A stretch of DNA of 64,000 nucleotides from Novosphingobium sp. Chol11. GTDB taxonomy: Bacteria; Pseudomonadota; Alphaproteobacteria; Sphingomonadales; Sphingomonadaceae. Positions within the stretch are counted from its first letter, which is position 1. Each line of letters begins with the position of its first letter. Both the position numbers and the translations under genes were made by a program. Below, piece by piece: positions 34,193 to 43,677 of this stretch. Location of the stretch: the NCBI RefSeq assembly GCF_900218065.1, contig NZ_OBMU01000001.1, forward strand, positions 1,326,625 to 1,390,624, written 5' to 3'. The notes beneath the pieces were generated by a model. The model had not been told where the DNA came from. It did no database searches and was given only the letters and a program-made list of their open reading frames with translations.

Positions 34193-35226
34193 ACCCGCCT
34201 GCTCGCGATCTTCAACCACTGTTCCAGGAAGCGATCGATATCGGAGTCGCTTGTGGCCGGGCCAAAGCTAACCCTTATGACTTCACCGGCCGCGCCATCA
34301 TCCCAGCCCATGGCATGGAGGACGTGGCTGGTCTTAAGCGATCCGGAAGAGCAAGCGCTGCCCGCCGAGACGGAGATTCCGGCGAGGTCGAACTGGATCA
34401 GCTGAGCGCGAGCGGACACGCCGGGCATGCGGTAACTGGCGATCGCCGGACTGCGCCGAGCGGCTCGCGCGACGATTTCGCCGCCTGCTTCTTCGATCGC
34501 ATGGTCCAGTCGCTGCCGGAGTGAGGCAGCAGCAGGAAGCCAGTTCGGCCGATGCTCCAAAGCCGCCGTCATGGCGAGGACAGCGGGAACGTTCTCCGTA
34601 CCCGCCCGGTATCCCTGCTCCTGCCCGCCGCTGGGTTGAAGGAGCGCCAAGTCACGCACGAGCAGCGCGCCTATGCCCGGAGGCCCACCGAATTTATGCG
34701 CACTGATGGCGATCATGTCGGCATCGGGGAGCGGAAGCTTGCCGGCACTTTGCGCGCAGTCGGCGAACAGGATTGCTCCATCGCGGTTTAATTCATCGAG
34801 CGGCTGGATCACGCCTGTTTCGTTGTTGACGTGCTGGATGGCAAGGATCGTGTCGTTTCCATGAGATGCCGAAGCCAAAGCAATCAAGCCGTCTGGCTCA
34901 ACTTTCAGGCGTTCCGCGCCAGATGTGACGCGTAGAACCGAATCATGTTCTACCGGCGACGTGACGATGTGGGACGCCTTCGCCCTCGTCAGGCCTATGG
35001 CGATCGCCTCGCTCGCTCCGGAAGTGAACAATATGTGGCCATTCCAGTCCAGAGCGGCAGCGATACGCGACCTGGCCTCCTCAAGCGCCGCGCGGGCTGC
35101 GCGTCCTTCGGCATGGGGGCTGGACGGATTGGCCCATCGCTCCATCGCCTCGGCCATGGCGGCTTTCGCTTGGCGCAACATGGGCGTCGTCGCTGCGTGG
35201 TCCAGATAAAGGCGAGCGAGGGCCAC
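34189..35226 (-). CDS. NifS-type cysteine desulfurase (first of two)
   Basis: A 345-residue PLP cysteine desulfurase, shorter than IscS (404). The start ARLYLDHAATTPML, the PLP lysine in SAHKFGGPPGIGAL and the catalytic cysteine in AGSACSSGSLKTSHVLHAMG are all present, so it looks active. It starts at GTG 35226 and is first of a minus-strand set (two desulfurases, ferredoxin, beta-lactamase). The divergent alpha/beta hydrolase is 146 bases upstream. No isc or suf scaffold gene is in the window. Confidence 0.93.
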   Translation of the reverse strand: MALARLYLDHAATTPMLRQAKAAMAEAMERWANPSSPHAEGRAARAALEEARSRIAAALDWNGHILFTSGASEAIAIGLTRAKASHIVTSPVEHDSVLRVTSGAERLKVEPDGLIALASASHGNDTILAIQHVNNETGVIQPLDELNRDGAILFADCAQSAGKLPLPDADMIAISAHKFGGPPGIGALLVRDLALLQPSGGQEQGYRAGTENVPAVLAMTAALEHRPNWLPAAASLRQRLDHAIEEAGGEIVARAARRSPAIASYRMPGVSARAQLIQFDLAGISVSAGSACSSGSLKTSHVLHAMGWDDGAAGEVIRVSFGPATSDSDIDRFLEQWLKIASRRV

Positions 35227-35372
35227 GAGGCGATGATACTCATTGATTGCGGAAATGGCGACGACTTCTATATAGGCGGTCTGCCGCGCAACGCCAGCAT
35301 TGGCTGTCGCGCGCCCGCATCCAACCGCCGGCCTCCTTCATTCGGGTGGCGGCCAGAACCATAACAGGTGCC

Positions 35373-36029
35373 ATGCCCGACGTTATTTTCCCCGGACCCG
35401 AAGGCCGTCTCGAAGGCCGTTTCAGCCCCCCGCCGCGCCCGCGCGCACCGGTCGCGATGATCCTGCATCCGCATCCGCAGGGTGGCGGCACGATGAACGA
35501 CCGCATCACACAAGCTCTTTACAAGACGTTCGTAAAGCGCGGATTCGCGGTGCTCCGCTTCAATTTCCGTGGCGTCGGCCGAAGCCAGGGGACGTTCGAC
35601 AATGGGATCGGTGAACTGAGCGACGCCGCCGCAGCGCTTGATTGGGTACAGAGCTTCCACCCCGAAGCGCAGACGACCTGGATCGCCGGCTTCTCCTTCG
35701 GCGCATGGATCGGCATGCAGCTGTTGATGCGCCGTCCGGAAATCCGGGGCTTCATCTCGGTCGCTCCGCCCGCGAACATGTATGACTTCTCGTTCCTTGC
35801 TCCCTGCCCCGCTTCGGGCATCATCGTGCAGGGAACGGCGGATGAGGTGGTGACGGCAAGCGCCGTGCAAAAGCTGGTCGACAAGCTGCGCACACAAAAG
35901 GGCATCACCATCCATCATGACGAAATCCGTGGCGCAAACCACTTTTTCGAGCATGAGTTGGATCAGCTGATGAAGTCGGTCGATAATTATCTCGATATGC
36001 GGCTGGCGCCCGACTCGCCGATCCGTTGA
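35373..36029 (+). CDS. alpha/beta hydrolase
   Basis: A 218-residue cytoplasmic alpha/beta hydrolase of the COG2945 type. It has the oxyanion-hole opening AMILHPHPQGGGTMNDRI, the FRGVGRSQG segment, and the nucleophile elbow GFSFGAWIG (Ser108). Later, ADEVVTAS and ANHFFEHELD supply the likely acid and histidine. The substrate is unknown. The start is ATG 35373 (MPDVIFPGPEGRLEG). It is divergent from the cysteine desulfurase operon, and a terminator follows at 36049. Confidence 0.9.
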   Translation: MPDVIFPGPEGRLEGRFSPPPRPRAPVAMILHPHPQGGGTMNDRITQALYKTFVKRGFAVLRFNFRGVGRSQGTFDNGIGELSDAAAALDWVQSFHPEAQTTWIAGFSFGAWIGMQLLMRRPEIRGFISVAPPANMYDFSFLAPCPASGIIVQGTADEVVTASAVQKLVDKLRTQKGITIHHDEIRGANHFFEHELDQLMKSVDNYLDMRLAPDSPIR

Positions 36030-36048
36030 GCCAGCTATGATGTTTGTG

Positions 36049-36076
36049 AAGGGCCGCGGTTGTAACGCGGCCCTTT
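36049..36076 (+). terminator. rho-independent terminator after the alpha/beta hydrolase
   Basis: AAGGGCCGCG, a seven-base loop (GTTGTAA), CGCGGCCCTTT: an 8-bp GC stem extended by A-T pairs, with TTT at the end, 20 bases after the stop. Confidence 0.75.
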
Positions 36077-36167
36077 GCTGATTCTGGAGGCAGTCGGGAT
36101 CGACCGATATGGCATCAAGAAAATATGTCTTGGCCTGCATCCCGGCCGCGACTAGCGGCGGCGGGCG

Positions 36168-37259
36168 ATGAGTGAAGCGAAGAACAACGACGTTCGTCTG
36201 ATCTGGAGCCGCTATTACAGCGCCTTTATCCCTGCGCCCGCAGGCCCCGGCTTCTTCGACCGGTTGAAGGCGGCAAGTGGGGCGATCGGCGGGATCGCGA
36301 TTACAGGCTTGTTGTGCGGCTTGATGCTGGGCAACGGCATCGCCCATCCCTTGCTGGTGGCGCCCATGGGCGCATCGGCGGTGTTGCTGTTTGCAGTTCC
36401 TGCCAGCCCTCTTGCCCAGCCATGGCCAGTGTTTGGCGGCAACGTCGTATCCGCGCTGATTGGCATTACCGTGGCGAAGTTGATCCCCGACCCAACCGTC
36501 GCCGCCGCTCTGGCGGTGGGGTGCGCCATTGGTGGCATGTCCCTGCTCCGCTGCCTCCATCCCCCGGGCGGCGCCGTGGCGCTCTCGGCCGTATTGGGCG
36601 CGATGAATGGCGCGCCGAGCTATATGTTTGCTTTCGTACCGGTGGGGCTGAACACCGCCTTGCTCGTGGCGATCGCAATCCTGTTCCACCGTGTCGCGGG
36701 TCACAGCTACCCCCATGTTCCGCCCAAGGCTCCGAACGCGCATGGAACCAGTGACCCGACGCCTTTGCTGAGAACGCCGCCTTCCGAGCAGGATGTCGAG
36801 GAAGCGTTGCAAGCCTATGGCGATATGCTCGACGTCGATGCAGCTGACTTGCAAGTCGTTCTGCACGATGCGGAGGTCCGGGCAGCTGAACGCAGCCATA
36901 CCTCGCTGACTTGCGGCGAGATCATGTCGCGGGACATTGTTTCGGTTCGTGCTGGGCAGCCCATCACCGAAGCGGCCGCACTGCTCCAGGAGCGGCGGCT
37001 ACTGTCCATGCCCGTGCTGGATGACGAGGCGCGCGTCCGGGGCGTACTTGGTCTGCTCGATCTGGCGCGCGCAGGACAAACGGCTGGCGACATAGCATCC
37101 GATCCATTGCTGGTATCAGAGCAGACGCCCGTATCGCAATTGCTCCGTCCGCTGACGAGCGGATTGACGCATGAAGCCATTGTTGTCGGCCATGACGGCG
37201 AGCTGCGCGGGATGGTGACGCAAACGGACCTTCTCGCCGCAATGGCGCTCCGCGCCTGA
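36168..37259 (+). CDS. HPP family membrane protein with CBS pair
   Basis: A 363-residue protein. The N-terminal half (about 30-180) is an HPP domain with 4-5 transmembrane helices and the signature CLHPPGGAVALSAVLG. Residues about 240-360 are two CBS domains (ITEAAALLQERRLLSMPVLD and LTSGLTHEAIVVGHDGELRGMV), which usually bind adenine nucleotides and regulate the membrane part. HPP proteins may move nitrite or anions in some organisms; function here is unknown. The gene is alone on its strand, with the small membrane-protein gene convergent 3' to it. Confidence 0.9.
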   Translation: MSEAKNNDVRLIWSRYYSAFIPAPAGPGFFDRLKAASGAIGGIAITGLLCGLMLGNGIAHPLLVAPMGASAVLLFAVPASPLAQPWPVFGGNVVSALIGITVAKLIPDPTVAAALAVGCAIGGMSLLRCLHPPGGAVALSAVLGAMNGAPSYMFAFVPVGLNTALLVAIAILFHRVAGHSYPHVPPKAPNAHGTSDPTPLLRTPPSEQDVEEALQAYGDMLDVDAADLQVVLHDAEVRAAERSHTSLTCGEIMSRDIVSVRAGQPITEAAALLQERRLLSMPVLDDEARVRGVLGLLDLARAGQTAGDIASDPLLVSEQTPVSQLLRPLTSGLTHEAIVVGHDGELRGMVTQTDLLAAMALRA

Positions 37260-37457
37260 TCAGTTGGCCTGACGTTTCAGCATTGGCACGTCAGGCCCCG
37301 GAATTGCAGAGATGGCGACATTGGCGAACATCACCAGCCCGGCTATGATCATCAGAATGCCGCGCTTGCGGTCGCCCTTCTTCACCACGGCGTACATGCC
37401 GCCGCCCGTGAGGAGTAATCCCGCGAGCATGAGTATGGATAATATCGTCGCTGCCAT
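37260..37457 (-). CDS. small two-helix membrane protein, unknown
   Basis: A 65-residue membrane protein with two hydrophobic helices, ILSILMLAGLLLTGGGMYAVV and GILMIIAGLVMFANVAISAI, joined by a basic loop (KKGDRKR); function unknown. The start is uncertain: ATG 37457 is used here; ATG 37469 (four more residues) and ATG 37553 (a 97-residue form) are alternatives. No clear Shine-Dalgarno sequence favours one. Convergent with the HPP-CBS gene and directly adjacent to it. Confidence 0.7.
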   Translation of the reverse strand: MAATILSILMLAGLLLTGGGMYAVVKKGDRKRGILMIIAGLVMFANVAISAIPGPDVPMLKRQAN

Positions 37458-37560
37458 GAAGCAGGCCATAAGCGGCCAGCTGGACTGTGGCAATTGGGCG
37501 GCTCTGCCCCTAAGAGGCGCGGGAAACGAATCACCCTTTGCGTGACTGGACAACTTAACC

Positions 37561-37998
37561 GTGAAAATCGCTCTCGCTTCCGATCATGCCGCCGTTGATC
37601 TGAAGGCGGAACTTGCCGATTGGCTGCGCGCTGAGGGCCATGAGATTGACGACCTCGGGCCCGCGACGGCCGACCGGGTCGACTATCCGGACTTCGGCTA
37701 CAAGCTCGCCAATGCTGTTGCGTCCGGCGCGGCAGAGCGCGGTATTGCGCTGTGTGGCTCCGGCGTCGGCATTTCGATCGCGGTGAACCGTAATCCTGCC
37801 TGCCGCTGCGCGCTGGTGTCCGAGCCGCTGTCCGCCGCCTTGTCGCGTGAGCATAATGACGCGAACGTCCTAGCACTGGGCGCTCGCCTGACCGGCGTGG
37901 ATATGGCCAAAGCCTGCGTCACCGCCTTTCTTTCAACCGAATTCGGCGGTGGCCGCCATAGTGGCCGTGTCGAAAAACTCTCCCAGCCCGCGCTTTAA
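37561..37998 (+). CDS. rpiB: ribose-5-phosphate isomerase B
   Basis: A 145-residue RpiB/LacAB family isomerase that interconverts ribulose-5-phosphate and ribose-5-phosphate. It begins KIALASDHAAVDLKAEL and carries IALCGSGVGISIAVNRNP with the catalytic cysteine (about residue 65), then SREHNDANVLALGARL. Starts at GTG 37561. It is first in the operon rpiB-glyA-nrdR-trmJ-like, 12 bases upstream of glyA; this order is common in alphaproteobacteria. Confidence 0.95.
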   Translation: MKIALASDHAAVDLKAELADWLRAEGHEIDDLGPATADRVDYPDFGYKLANAVASGAAERGIALCGSGVGISIAVNRNPACRCALVSEPLSAALSREHNDANVLALGARLTGVDMAKACVTAFLSTEFGGGRHSGRVEKLSQPAL

Positions 37999-38010
37999 GG
38001 AGCCAGCCCT

Positions 38011-39330
38011 ATGAGCACCGCCCCCCTCGCCCAGCCCGACCTGTCCGATATCCGTGCGGAAGGCTATTTCACGCGCAGCCTGGCCGATGCCGATCCAGCG
38101 GTTTTTGCTGGCGTCACCAGCGAACTGAAGCGCGAGCAGAACCAGATCGAGCTGATCGCTTCGGAAAACATCGTTTCGAAAGCGGTGCTGGAAGCACAGG
38201 GTTCGGTCTTCACCAACAAATATGCCGAGGGCTATCCGGGCAAGCGCTATTATCAAGGCTGCGCGCCGTCCGATGAAGTCGAGCAGCTGGCAATCGATCG
38301 TGCAAAGCAGATCTTCAACTGCGGCTTCGTCAATGTGCAACCCCATTCGGGCGCGCAGGCGAACGGCGCGGTGATGCTGGCGCTGACCAAGCCGGGTGAC
38401 ACGATCATGGGCCTGTCGCTCGACGCCGGCGGTCACCTGACCCATGGAGCGAAGCCCGCGCTGTCGGGCAAATGGTATAACGCCGTGCAGTACGGCGTGC
38501 GCGAAGACACGCACCTTATCGATTATGACGCTCTCGAAGCGCAGGCGATCGAGGCCAAGCCGACGCTGATCATCGCGGGCGGATCGGCCTATCCGCGTCA
38601 CCTGGACTTCGCGCGCTTCCGTGCGATTGCTGACAAGGTCGGCGCGCTGCTGATGGTCGACATGGCGCACTTTGCGGGCCTCGTCGCCGGTGGCGCGCAC
38701 CCGACGCCCTTCGGTTTCGCCGACGTCGTGACCACCACCACGCACAAGACCCTACGTGGTCCGCGCGGCGGCATGATCCTGACCAATGACGAAGCCATTG
38801 CGAAGAAGATCAACTCGGCGGTTTTCCCAGGCCTGCAGGGTGGGCCGCTGATGCATGTCATCGCAGCGAAGGCGGTCGCTTTCGGCGAAGCGCTGCGCCC
38901 CGAGTTCAAGACCTATGCGCAGGCGATCGTCACAAATGCGAAGGCGCTCGCCGCCAAGCTGGAGCAGCGCGGGCTCGCCGTCATTTCGGGCGGCACCGAC
39001 ACGCACCTCGCGCTCATAGACCTGCGCCCCTATGGCATCTCGGGCAAGGATGCCGATGAGGCGCTAGAGCGCAGCTTCATCACCTGCAACAAGAATGGCG
39101 TGCCGGGTGACCCGCTGCCGCCGACCAAGACCAGCGGCATTCGCGTGGGTTCGCCAGCGGGCACGACGCGCGGCTTTGGCGTTGCCGAGTTCGAGGCGAT
39201 CGGCGACATGATCGCCGATGTTCTGGAAGGGCTGCGCGACCATGGCGAGCATGGCGACGCGGCGGTGGAAGCCAATGTTCGGGATCGCGTATCGGCGCTC
39301 TGCGCACGCTTCCCGATCTACGAAGGCTGA
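38011..39330 (+). CDS. glyA: serine hydroxymethyltransferase
   Basis: A 439-residue PLP enzyme that converts serine and tetrahydrofolate to glycine and 5,10-methylene-tetrahydrofolate. [17 protein letters not shown] opens the catalytic core, [14 protein letters not shown] follows, and the PLP lysine is in [19 protein letters not shown]. The C-terminal [26 protein letters not shown] is intact. Second gene of the rpiB operon. A perfect 8-bp CTGATAGC/GCTATCAG hairpin overlaps the stop (39327-39349), without a U-tract. Confidence 0.97.
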   Translation: MSTAPLAQPDLSDIRAEGYFTRSLADADPAVFAGVTSELKREQNQIELIASENIVSKAVLEAQGSVFTNKYAEGYPGKRYYQGCAPSDEVEQLAIDRAKQIFNCGFVNVQPHSGAQANGAVMLALTKPGDTIMGLSLDAGGHLTHGAKPALSGKWYNAVQYGVREDTHLIDYDALEAQAIEAKPTLIIAGGSAYPRHLDFARFRAIADKVGALLMVDMAHFAGLVAGGAHPTPFGFADVVTTTTHKTLRGPRGGMILTNDEAIAKKINSAVFPGLQGGPLMHVIAAKAVAFGEALRPEFKTYAQAIVTNAKALAAKLEQRGLAVISGGTDTHLALIDLRPYGISGKDADEALERSFITCNKNGVPGDPLPPTKTSGIRVGSPAGTTRGFGVAEFEAIGDMIADVLEGLRDHGEHGDAAVEANVRDRVSALCARFPIYEG

Positions 39331-39422
39331 TAGCTTCCGTCGCTATCAGGGGTGGTCGAGGCGCAGCGGCTGTGCCATCTCGTGTCTCGACTCATCCGGA
39401 AACGAACGGAGCTTATTGCTGA

Positions 39423-39884
39423 ATGCGTTGCCCCTTCTGTGCTCATGACGACAGTCAGGTAAAGGACAGCCGCCCCACCGAAGATGGCGCAGCCATTCGC
39501 CGCAGACGACAGTGCGAAACTTGTGGAGCCCGTTTCACCACGTTCGAACGAATCCAGTTGCGCGACATCTGGGTAGTGAAAAGCGAAGGCCGCAAGGAAG
39601 CGTTCGATCGCGACAAGCTGGCGCGGTCGATCGATATCGCTTGCCGCAAACGGCAAATCGATCCGAGCAGGCTGGAAAAGCTGATCTCCGGTATTCAGCG
39701 GCAGCTGGAAACCAGCGGGGAAGGCGAAGTCCCCGCGCGCGCGATTGGCGAGATGGTGATGGAAGGCCTCAAGCGGCTCGACAGCGTTGCCTATATCCGC
39801 TTCGCCAGCGTGTATAAGGATTTCACCGACGCGCGGGATTTCGAAGATTTTGCGGGGTCGGTGAAGGAGGTTGGCAGTGAGTGA
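39423..39884 (+). CDS. nrdR: transcriptional repressor NrdR
   Basis: A 153-residue repressor of ribonucleotide reductase genes. The N-terminal zinc ribbon is [17 protein letters not shown] with C3 and C6, closed by [13 protein letters not shown]. An ATP-cone domain follows, [18 protein letters not shown] here as [18 protein letters not shown] to about residue 140. NrdR senses nucleotide levels and binds NrdR boxes; no nrd gene is in this window. Third gene of the rpiB-glyA operon. Confidence 0.95.
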   Translation: MRCPFCAHDDSQVKDSRPTEDGAAIRRRRQCETCGARFTTFERIQLRDIWVVKSEGRKEAFDRDKLARSIDIACRKRQIDPSRLEKLISGIQRQLETSGEGEVPARAIGEMVMEGLKRLDSVAYIRFASVYKDFTDARDFEDFAGSVKEVGSE

Positions 39885-39905
39885 GGACTGTCTAGGGCAA
39901 CCGGA

Positions 39906-40637
39906 ATGAATGCTGCTCCTCCCTCCACACGCCCGATCATAGTCCTTGTCCGTCCGCAGCTAGGCGAGAATATCGGCAAGGCCGCGCGGGCCATGCTCAA
40001 TTTCGGGCTGACCGACATGCGTCTGGTCAGCCCCCGCGATGGCTGGCCCAATCCTGATGCTGGTCCTTCGGCCGCGGGCGCGGATGTCGTGCTCGACAAG
40101 GCGGAAGTGTTTGAGACGCTTGCCGATGCGGTGGCTGATTGCGCGCATGTCTATGCAACGACTGTGCGCAAACGCGGCGTGACCAAGCCCGTAGTAACGC
40201 CGGAAGAAGCAGCGCGCGAAGTGCATCAGGCGAGCGGACGATGCGCCTTCGTCTTTGGGCCGGAGCGGTCTGGCCTGCAAACGGAGGATGTTGCGCTCGC
40301 TCGCAAGATCCTGACGGTGCCCATCAATCCGGAATTCGGGTCGCTGAACCTTGCCCAGGCAGTGATATTATGCGCTTATGAATGGTCGAAGCAGGCCGCG
40401 CTGGAGCAGCCGACCGTGACCGATCTGGGCGAACCTGCTCCGCAGGCAGAGCTTGAAGGCATGATCGGGCAGTTCGAAACCTTGCTGGAGAATGCGGGCT
40501 ATTTCTTCCCGCCAGATCGCGCTCCTGCGACCAAGCGCACTCTTCGCAATCTGTTGACCAAGCCGGGCTGGAACCATCTGGAGGTACGAACGCTGCGCGG
40601 CGTGCTGTCGGCACTGGCCAACCCGCGCGCGCGTTAG
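39906..40637 (+). CDS. TrmJ-type SpoU RNA methyltransferase
   Basis: A 243-residue SPOUT methyltransferase of the TrmJ/LasT group, likely 2'-O-methylating tRNA position 32. The SPOUT knot is visible: IVLVRPQLGENIGKAARAMLNFG at the N-terminus, then AFVFGPERSGL and IPINPEFGSLNLAQAVILC-type SAM loop (VPINPEFGSLNLAQAV). A short tail ends LANPRAR. It follows nrdR by 21 bases and ends with a 4-base convergent overlap with the chorismate mutase gene. TrmJ is likely; LasT cannot be excluded. Confidence 0.85.
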   Translation: MNAAPPSTRPIIVLVRPQLGENIGKAARAMLNFGLTDMRLVSPRDGWPNPDAGPSAAGADVVLDKAEVFETLADAVADCAHVYATTVRKRGVTKPVVTPEEAAREVHQASGRCAFVFGPERSGLQTEDVALARKILTVPINPEFGSLNLAQAVILCAYEWSKQAALEQPTVTDLGEPAPQAELEGMIGQFETLLENAGYFFPPDRAPATKRTLRNLLTKPGWNHLEVRTLRGVLSALANPRAR

Positions 40638-40930
40638 ACCTTGATGCGGTCGAATTCTTCCATTTCGTACGCGATCGAAGCTTCGACCAAATGATCCCAA
40701 AAATTGGCGATCATCTCGCCGGGCAGGCCCAGCTGTTCTGCCTCCTTCCTGGCGTTGGCGATAACCTCGGCCTTGCGCGCTTCGTCACGGACAGCCCCTC
40801 GATCCTGTTTGATGCGGGCGGCGGCGCGCATGTGGGCGAAGCGTTGGGCAAGCAGTGCGACGATCTGGCGGTCGAGATTGTCGACGCCCGCGCGAACCTG
40901 CTCCATGGTCGAATAGCTTTCCGGGTTCAT
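40634..40930 (-). CDS. chorismate mutase (AroQ type)
   Basis: A 98-residue AroQ-fold chorismate mutase, which makes prephenate for Phe and Tyr. The helix AGVDNLDRQIVALLAQRFAHM is followed by AARIKQDRGAVRDEARKAEV and the C-terminal YEMEEFDRIKV. It resembles the PchB/alphaproteobacterial type (R, K and D/E residues of the active site at expected places). The start is ATG 40930 (MNPESYSTMEQVRAG); in-frame upstream sequence looks non-coding. It is convergent with the TrmJ-like gene. Confidence 0.85.
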   Translation of the reverse strand: MNPESYSTMEQVRAGVDNLDRQIVALLAQRFAHMRAAARIKQDRGAVRDEARKAEVIANARKEAEQLGLPGEMIANFWDHLVEASIAYEMEEFDRIKV

Positions 40931-41107
40931 GGCGCTACCGATTAGGCCGCCGTCCCGCCCCTGTCGAGGGTTGACATGATCCCGCCCCTTCTCCATAGGC
41001 GCGCCTTCGCGATTGGCCCTGCATCCCGGTGAAGCAGTGGCCCTGCCCCTTCATGGCAAGCAGGCGAGGACCGGGAATAACGTTGTTAGCAGTTGTAAGG
41101 AATTATC

Positions 41108-41722
41108 ATGTCGAAGCGTTCCAGCGCGAAGTATAAACTCGACCGCCGCATGGGCGAGAACATCTGGGGTCGCCCGAAGAGCCCGGTCAACAAGCGCGAA
41201 TATGGTCCCGGTCAGCACGGTCAGCGCCGCAAGGGCAAGATGTCCGATTACGGCATCCAGCTCAAGGCGAAGCAGAAGCTGAAGGGCTATTATGGCGACA
41301 TCACGGAAAAGCAGTTCAAGAAGAACTATACCGAAGCCGCACGGATGAAGGGTGACACCGGCCAGAACCTGATCGGTCTGCTGGAGCGCCGCCTGGACGC
41401 AGTGGTTTATCGCGCAAAGTTCACGCCCACCATCTGGTCGGCCCGTCAGCTGGTGTCGCACGGTCACGTTTATGTGAACGGCGTCAAGTGCAACATCGCG
41501 AGCCGTCTGGTGAAGCCGGGCGACGAAATCACCTTGGGCAAGAAGGCGCAGGAAATGGCGCTCGTTCTGGAAGCGCAGAGCCTGCCCGAGCGCGACATCC
41601 CTGACTATGTGTCGCCCGATGGCGCTGCCAAGGTCACCTATGTCCGCGTTCCGACGCTGGACGAAGTGCCCTATCCGGTGAAGATGGAACCCAATCTGGT
41701 CGTCGAATTCTATTCGCGCTGA
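41108..41722 (+). CDS. rpsD: 30S ribosomal protein S4
   Basis: A 204-residue S4, a primary 16S rRNA binding protein, monocistronic as is common in alphaproteobacteria. The opening [20 protein letters not shown] and the [15 protein letters not shown] segment match S4 of this group. An S4 RNA-binding domain follows, with [36 protein letters not shown] strong terminator lies 26 bases after the stop. The leader (about 95 bases) could hold an S4 autoregulation site, but none was recognised. Confidence 0.97.
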   Translation: MSKRSSAKYKLDRRMGENIWGRPKSPVNKREYGPGQHGQRRKGKMSDYGIQLKAKQKLKGYYGDITEKQFKKNYTEAARMKGDTGQNLIGLLERRLDAVVYRAKFTPTIWSARQLVSHGHVYVNGVKCNIASRLVKPGDEITLGKKAQEMALVLEAQSLPERDIPDYVSPDGAAKVTYVRVPTLDEVPYPVKMEPNLVVEFYSR

Positions 41723-41747
41723 TCAGTTCACGAGCTTTTCGTACGGA

Positions 41748-41777
41748 AAGGCGGTCCTTCGGGGCCGCCTTTTTTGT
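41748..41777 (+). terminator. rho-independent terminator after rpsD
   Basis: AAGGCGGTCC, loop TTCG, GGGCCGCCTT, then TTTTTG. A 10-bp stem with a UUCG tetraloop (one G-U pair) and a run of six or more T. Confidence 0.92.
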
Positions 41778-41852
41778 TTGTCCAACAAGCCTTGCCGGAC
41801 CGAGGGGGTACTGGCAGAACCACGGCATTCCTTATCCTTCAAGGCTATTGCC

Positions 41853-43499
41853 ATGCGCCTGCTTCCTTCGACTTTGCTGATCGCTCTCCTCACCAGCAGT
41901 GCTGCGATGGCAGCACCTTCCGGCATCAGCCCGTCGATCGAAACCATGAAGGAGGTGGTGAAAGAAATTTCCTCGGATGCTTATGAAGGGCGCGCGCCCG
42001 GGACGGCGGGTGAGGAGAAGACGCTTTCCTATCTGGTGCAGCGCTTTGCGGCGCTGGGGCTGAAGCCCGGCAATAAAGGCAGCTGGTTCCAGGACGTCCC
42101 CCTGGTGGAGATCGCCGCCAAGGATGTTTCGCCTTTGCGCTTCACTGGCGGCAAGGCGCCGGTATCCGCCGAATATGGCTCTCAAATGGTGATCGCGACC
42201 TATCGCACCGCTCAACCACATGTCGAGGTGCAGGATAGTCCGGTCGTCTTCGTGGGCTATGGGATCAACGCGCCCGAGAAGAAGTGGAATGATTATGCCG
42301 GTGTGGACGTGCGCGGCAAGACGGTCATCATCCTGGTCAATGATCCCGATTACCAGACCCCTGGCCTGAGCGGCCCATTCAACGGGCGCGCCATGACCTA
42401 TTATGGCCGCTGGACCTACAAGTTCGAAGAAGCCGCGCGCCAGGGTGCGGCGGCGGCGATCATCGTCCATGACACGGTGCCCGCCGCCTATGGCTGGAAC
42501 GTGGTGCAGTCGAGCTGGACCGGCGCACAGCATGTGGCCGACAATGGGGATGGCAATGCGAAGCAATCGGCCGCCATCGGATGGGTGCAGAAAGACAAGG
42601 CTGCGGCGCTGCTGGCAGGCGCGGGCCTTAACCTGAATAGCCTGAGCGCGGCGGCGAAGAAGCGCGGGTTCAAGGCAGTGCCGCTGAAAGGCGTCAAGGC
42701 GAATGTCTCGTTCGACAACATCGTCCGAAAGCATCAGTCGAAGAATGTCGTCGCGTTGCTGCCCGGCAAAACGAGGCCGGACGAATATGTGCTTTACGCG
42801 GCGCACTGGGACCATCTGGGCCGCTGCGAAGCCGCGCCGGATGGAGACGATATCTGCAACGGCGCGATCGACAATGCTACTGGCACGGCGGCCCTGGTCG
42901 CGCTGGCGGAAGCCAATGTGAAAGCGGGCCCGGCGGCACGCAGCCAGGTGTTCCTTGCGGTGACAGCAGAAGAGTCCGGGCTTTTGGGATCGGCCTATTA
43001 TGGCAATCATCCGGTCTTCCCGCTTGGCCAAACCGTGGGCGGCGTCAACATGGACGCCCTCGGTATGGCGGGGCGCGCGAAGAACGTCGTCGTGATCGGC
43101 AAGGGCAAGTCGCAGCTGGACGCATATCTGGATCGCGCCTTGGCCGCGCAGAAGCGCGTTGCGAGCCTGGAGCCCACGCCGGAAAAAGGCTTCTATTACC
43201 GATCAGACCATTTCAGCTTCGCGAAACATGGCGTGCCCATGCTCTATTTCGAAGGCGGCCAGGATCTGGTGAGGGGCGGCCCCGCGGCCGGGGCGGCAGC
43301 CGCAAGGGAATATGAAGAACATCGCTACCATGGCCCGAAGGACGAATATGATCCCAAATGGGATTGGAGCGGCGTGAAGGACGACCTGAAGCTCTATTAT
43401 GACGTCGGCAGAGCGCTGGCCGACACGACCGCTTGGCCCAACTGGACGCCCGGTGATGAATTCCGCGCGATCCGCGACAAGAGCCGGGCGGGCCGGTAG
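41853..43499 (+). CDS. secreted M28 family metallopeptidase
   Basis: A 548-residue exported zinc peptidase (M28, with an inserted PA domain). Signal peptide MRLLPSTLLIALLTSSAAMA. The PA domain is around residues 110-250 (VVFVGYGINAPEKKWNDY). The zinc site uses AAHWDHLG, the D in NGAIDNATGTAAL, EESGLLGS and the D in NMDALGM. A late histidine is in YRSDHFSFAKHGVP. M28 peptidases release N-terminal or C-terminal residues; the substrate is unknown. ATG 41853 is chosen because the signal peptide starts there. It lies 75 bases after the rpsD terminator. Confidence 0.92.
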   Translation: MRLLPSTLLIALLTSSAAMAAPSGISPSIETMKEVVKEISSDAYEGRAPGTAGEEKTLSYLVQRFAALGLKPGNKGSWFQDVPLVEIAAKDVSPLRFTGGKAPVSAEYGSQMVIATYRTAQPHVEVQDSPVVFVGYGINAPEKKWNDYAGVDVRGKTVIILVNDPDYQTPGLSGPFNGRAMTYYGRWTYKFEEAARQGAAAAIIVHDTVPAAYGWNVVQSSWTGAQHVADNGDGNAKQSAAIGWVQKDKAAALLAGAGLNLNSLSAAAKKRGFKAVPLKGVKANVSFDNIVRKHQSKNVVALLPGKTRPDEYVLYAAHWDHLGRCEAAPDGDDICNGAIDNATGTAALVALAEANVKAGPAARSQVFLAVTAEESGLLGSAYYGNHPVFPLGQTVGGVNMDALGMAGRAKNVVVIGKGKSQLDAYLDRALAAQKRVASLEPTPEKGFYYRSDHFSFAKHGVPMLYFEGGQDLVRGGPAAGAAAAREYEEHRYHGPKDEYDPKWDWSGVKDDLKLYYDVGRALADTTAWPNWTPGDEFRAIRDKSRAGR

Positions 43500-43677
43500 A
43501 AACCTTGGCACCTGTTGCGCAGAAGCATGCCAGGAGGCTCGTCATGGCTCGCTCAACGCCGTCCCATGATTGGACAGGCGTCCGTTAAGTTAATCATTTC
43601 CCTTACGGAAACTTGGCCTCTATCCCTGACCTGCCGACGATTCGGCAACGTAACGATAATAAGATTGGGGATGGGTC

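Noticed and set aside
39327..39349. Hairpin at the glyA stop as a terminator
   Set aside because: The 8-bp stem is perfect but no T-run follows and nrdR continues the operon, so termination is not supported.
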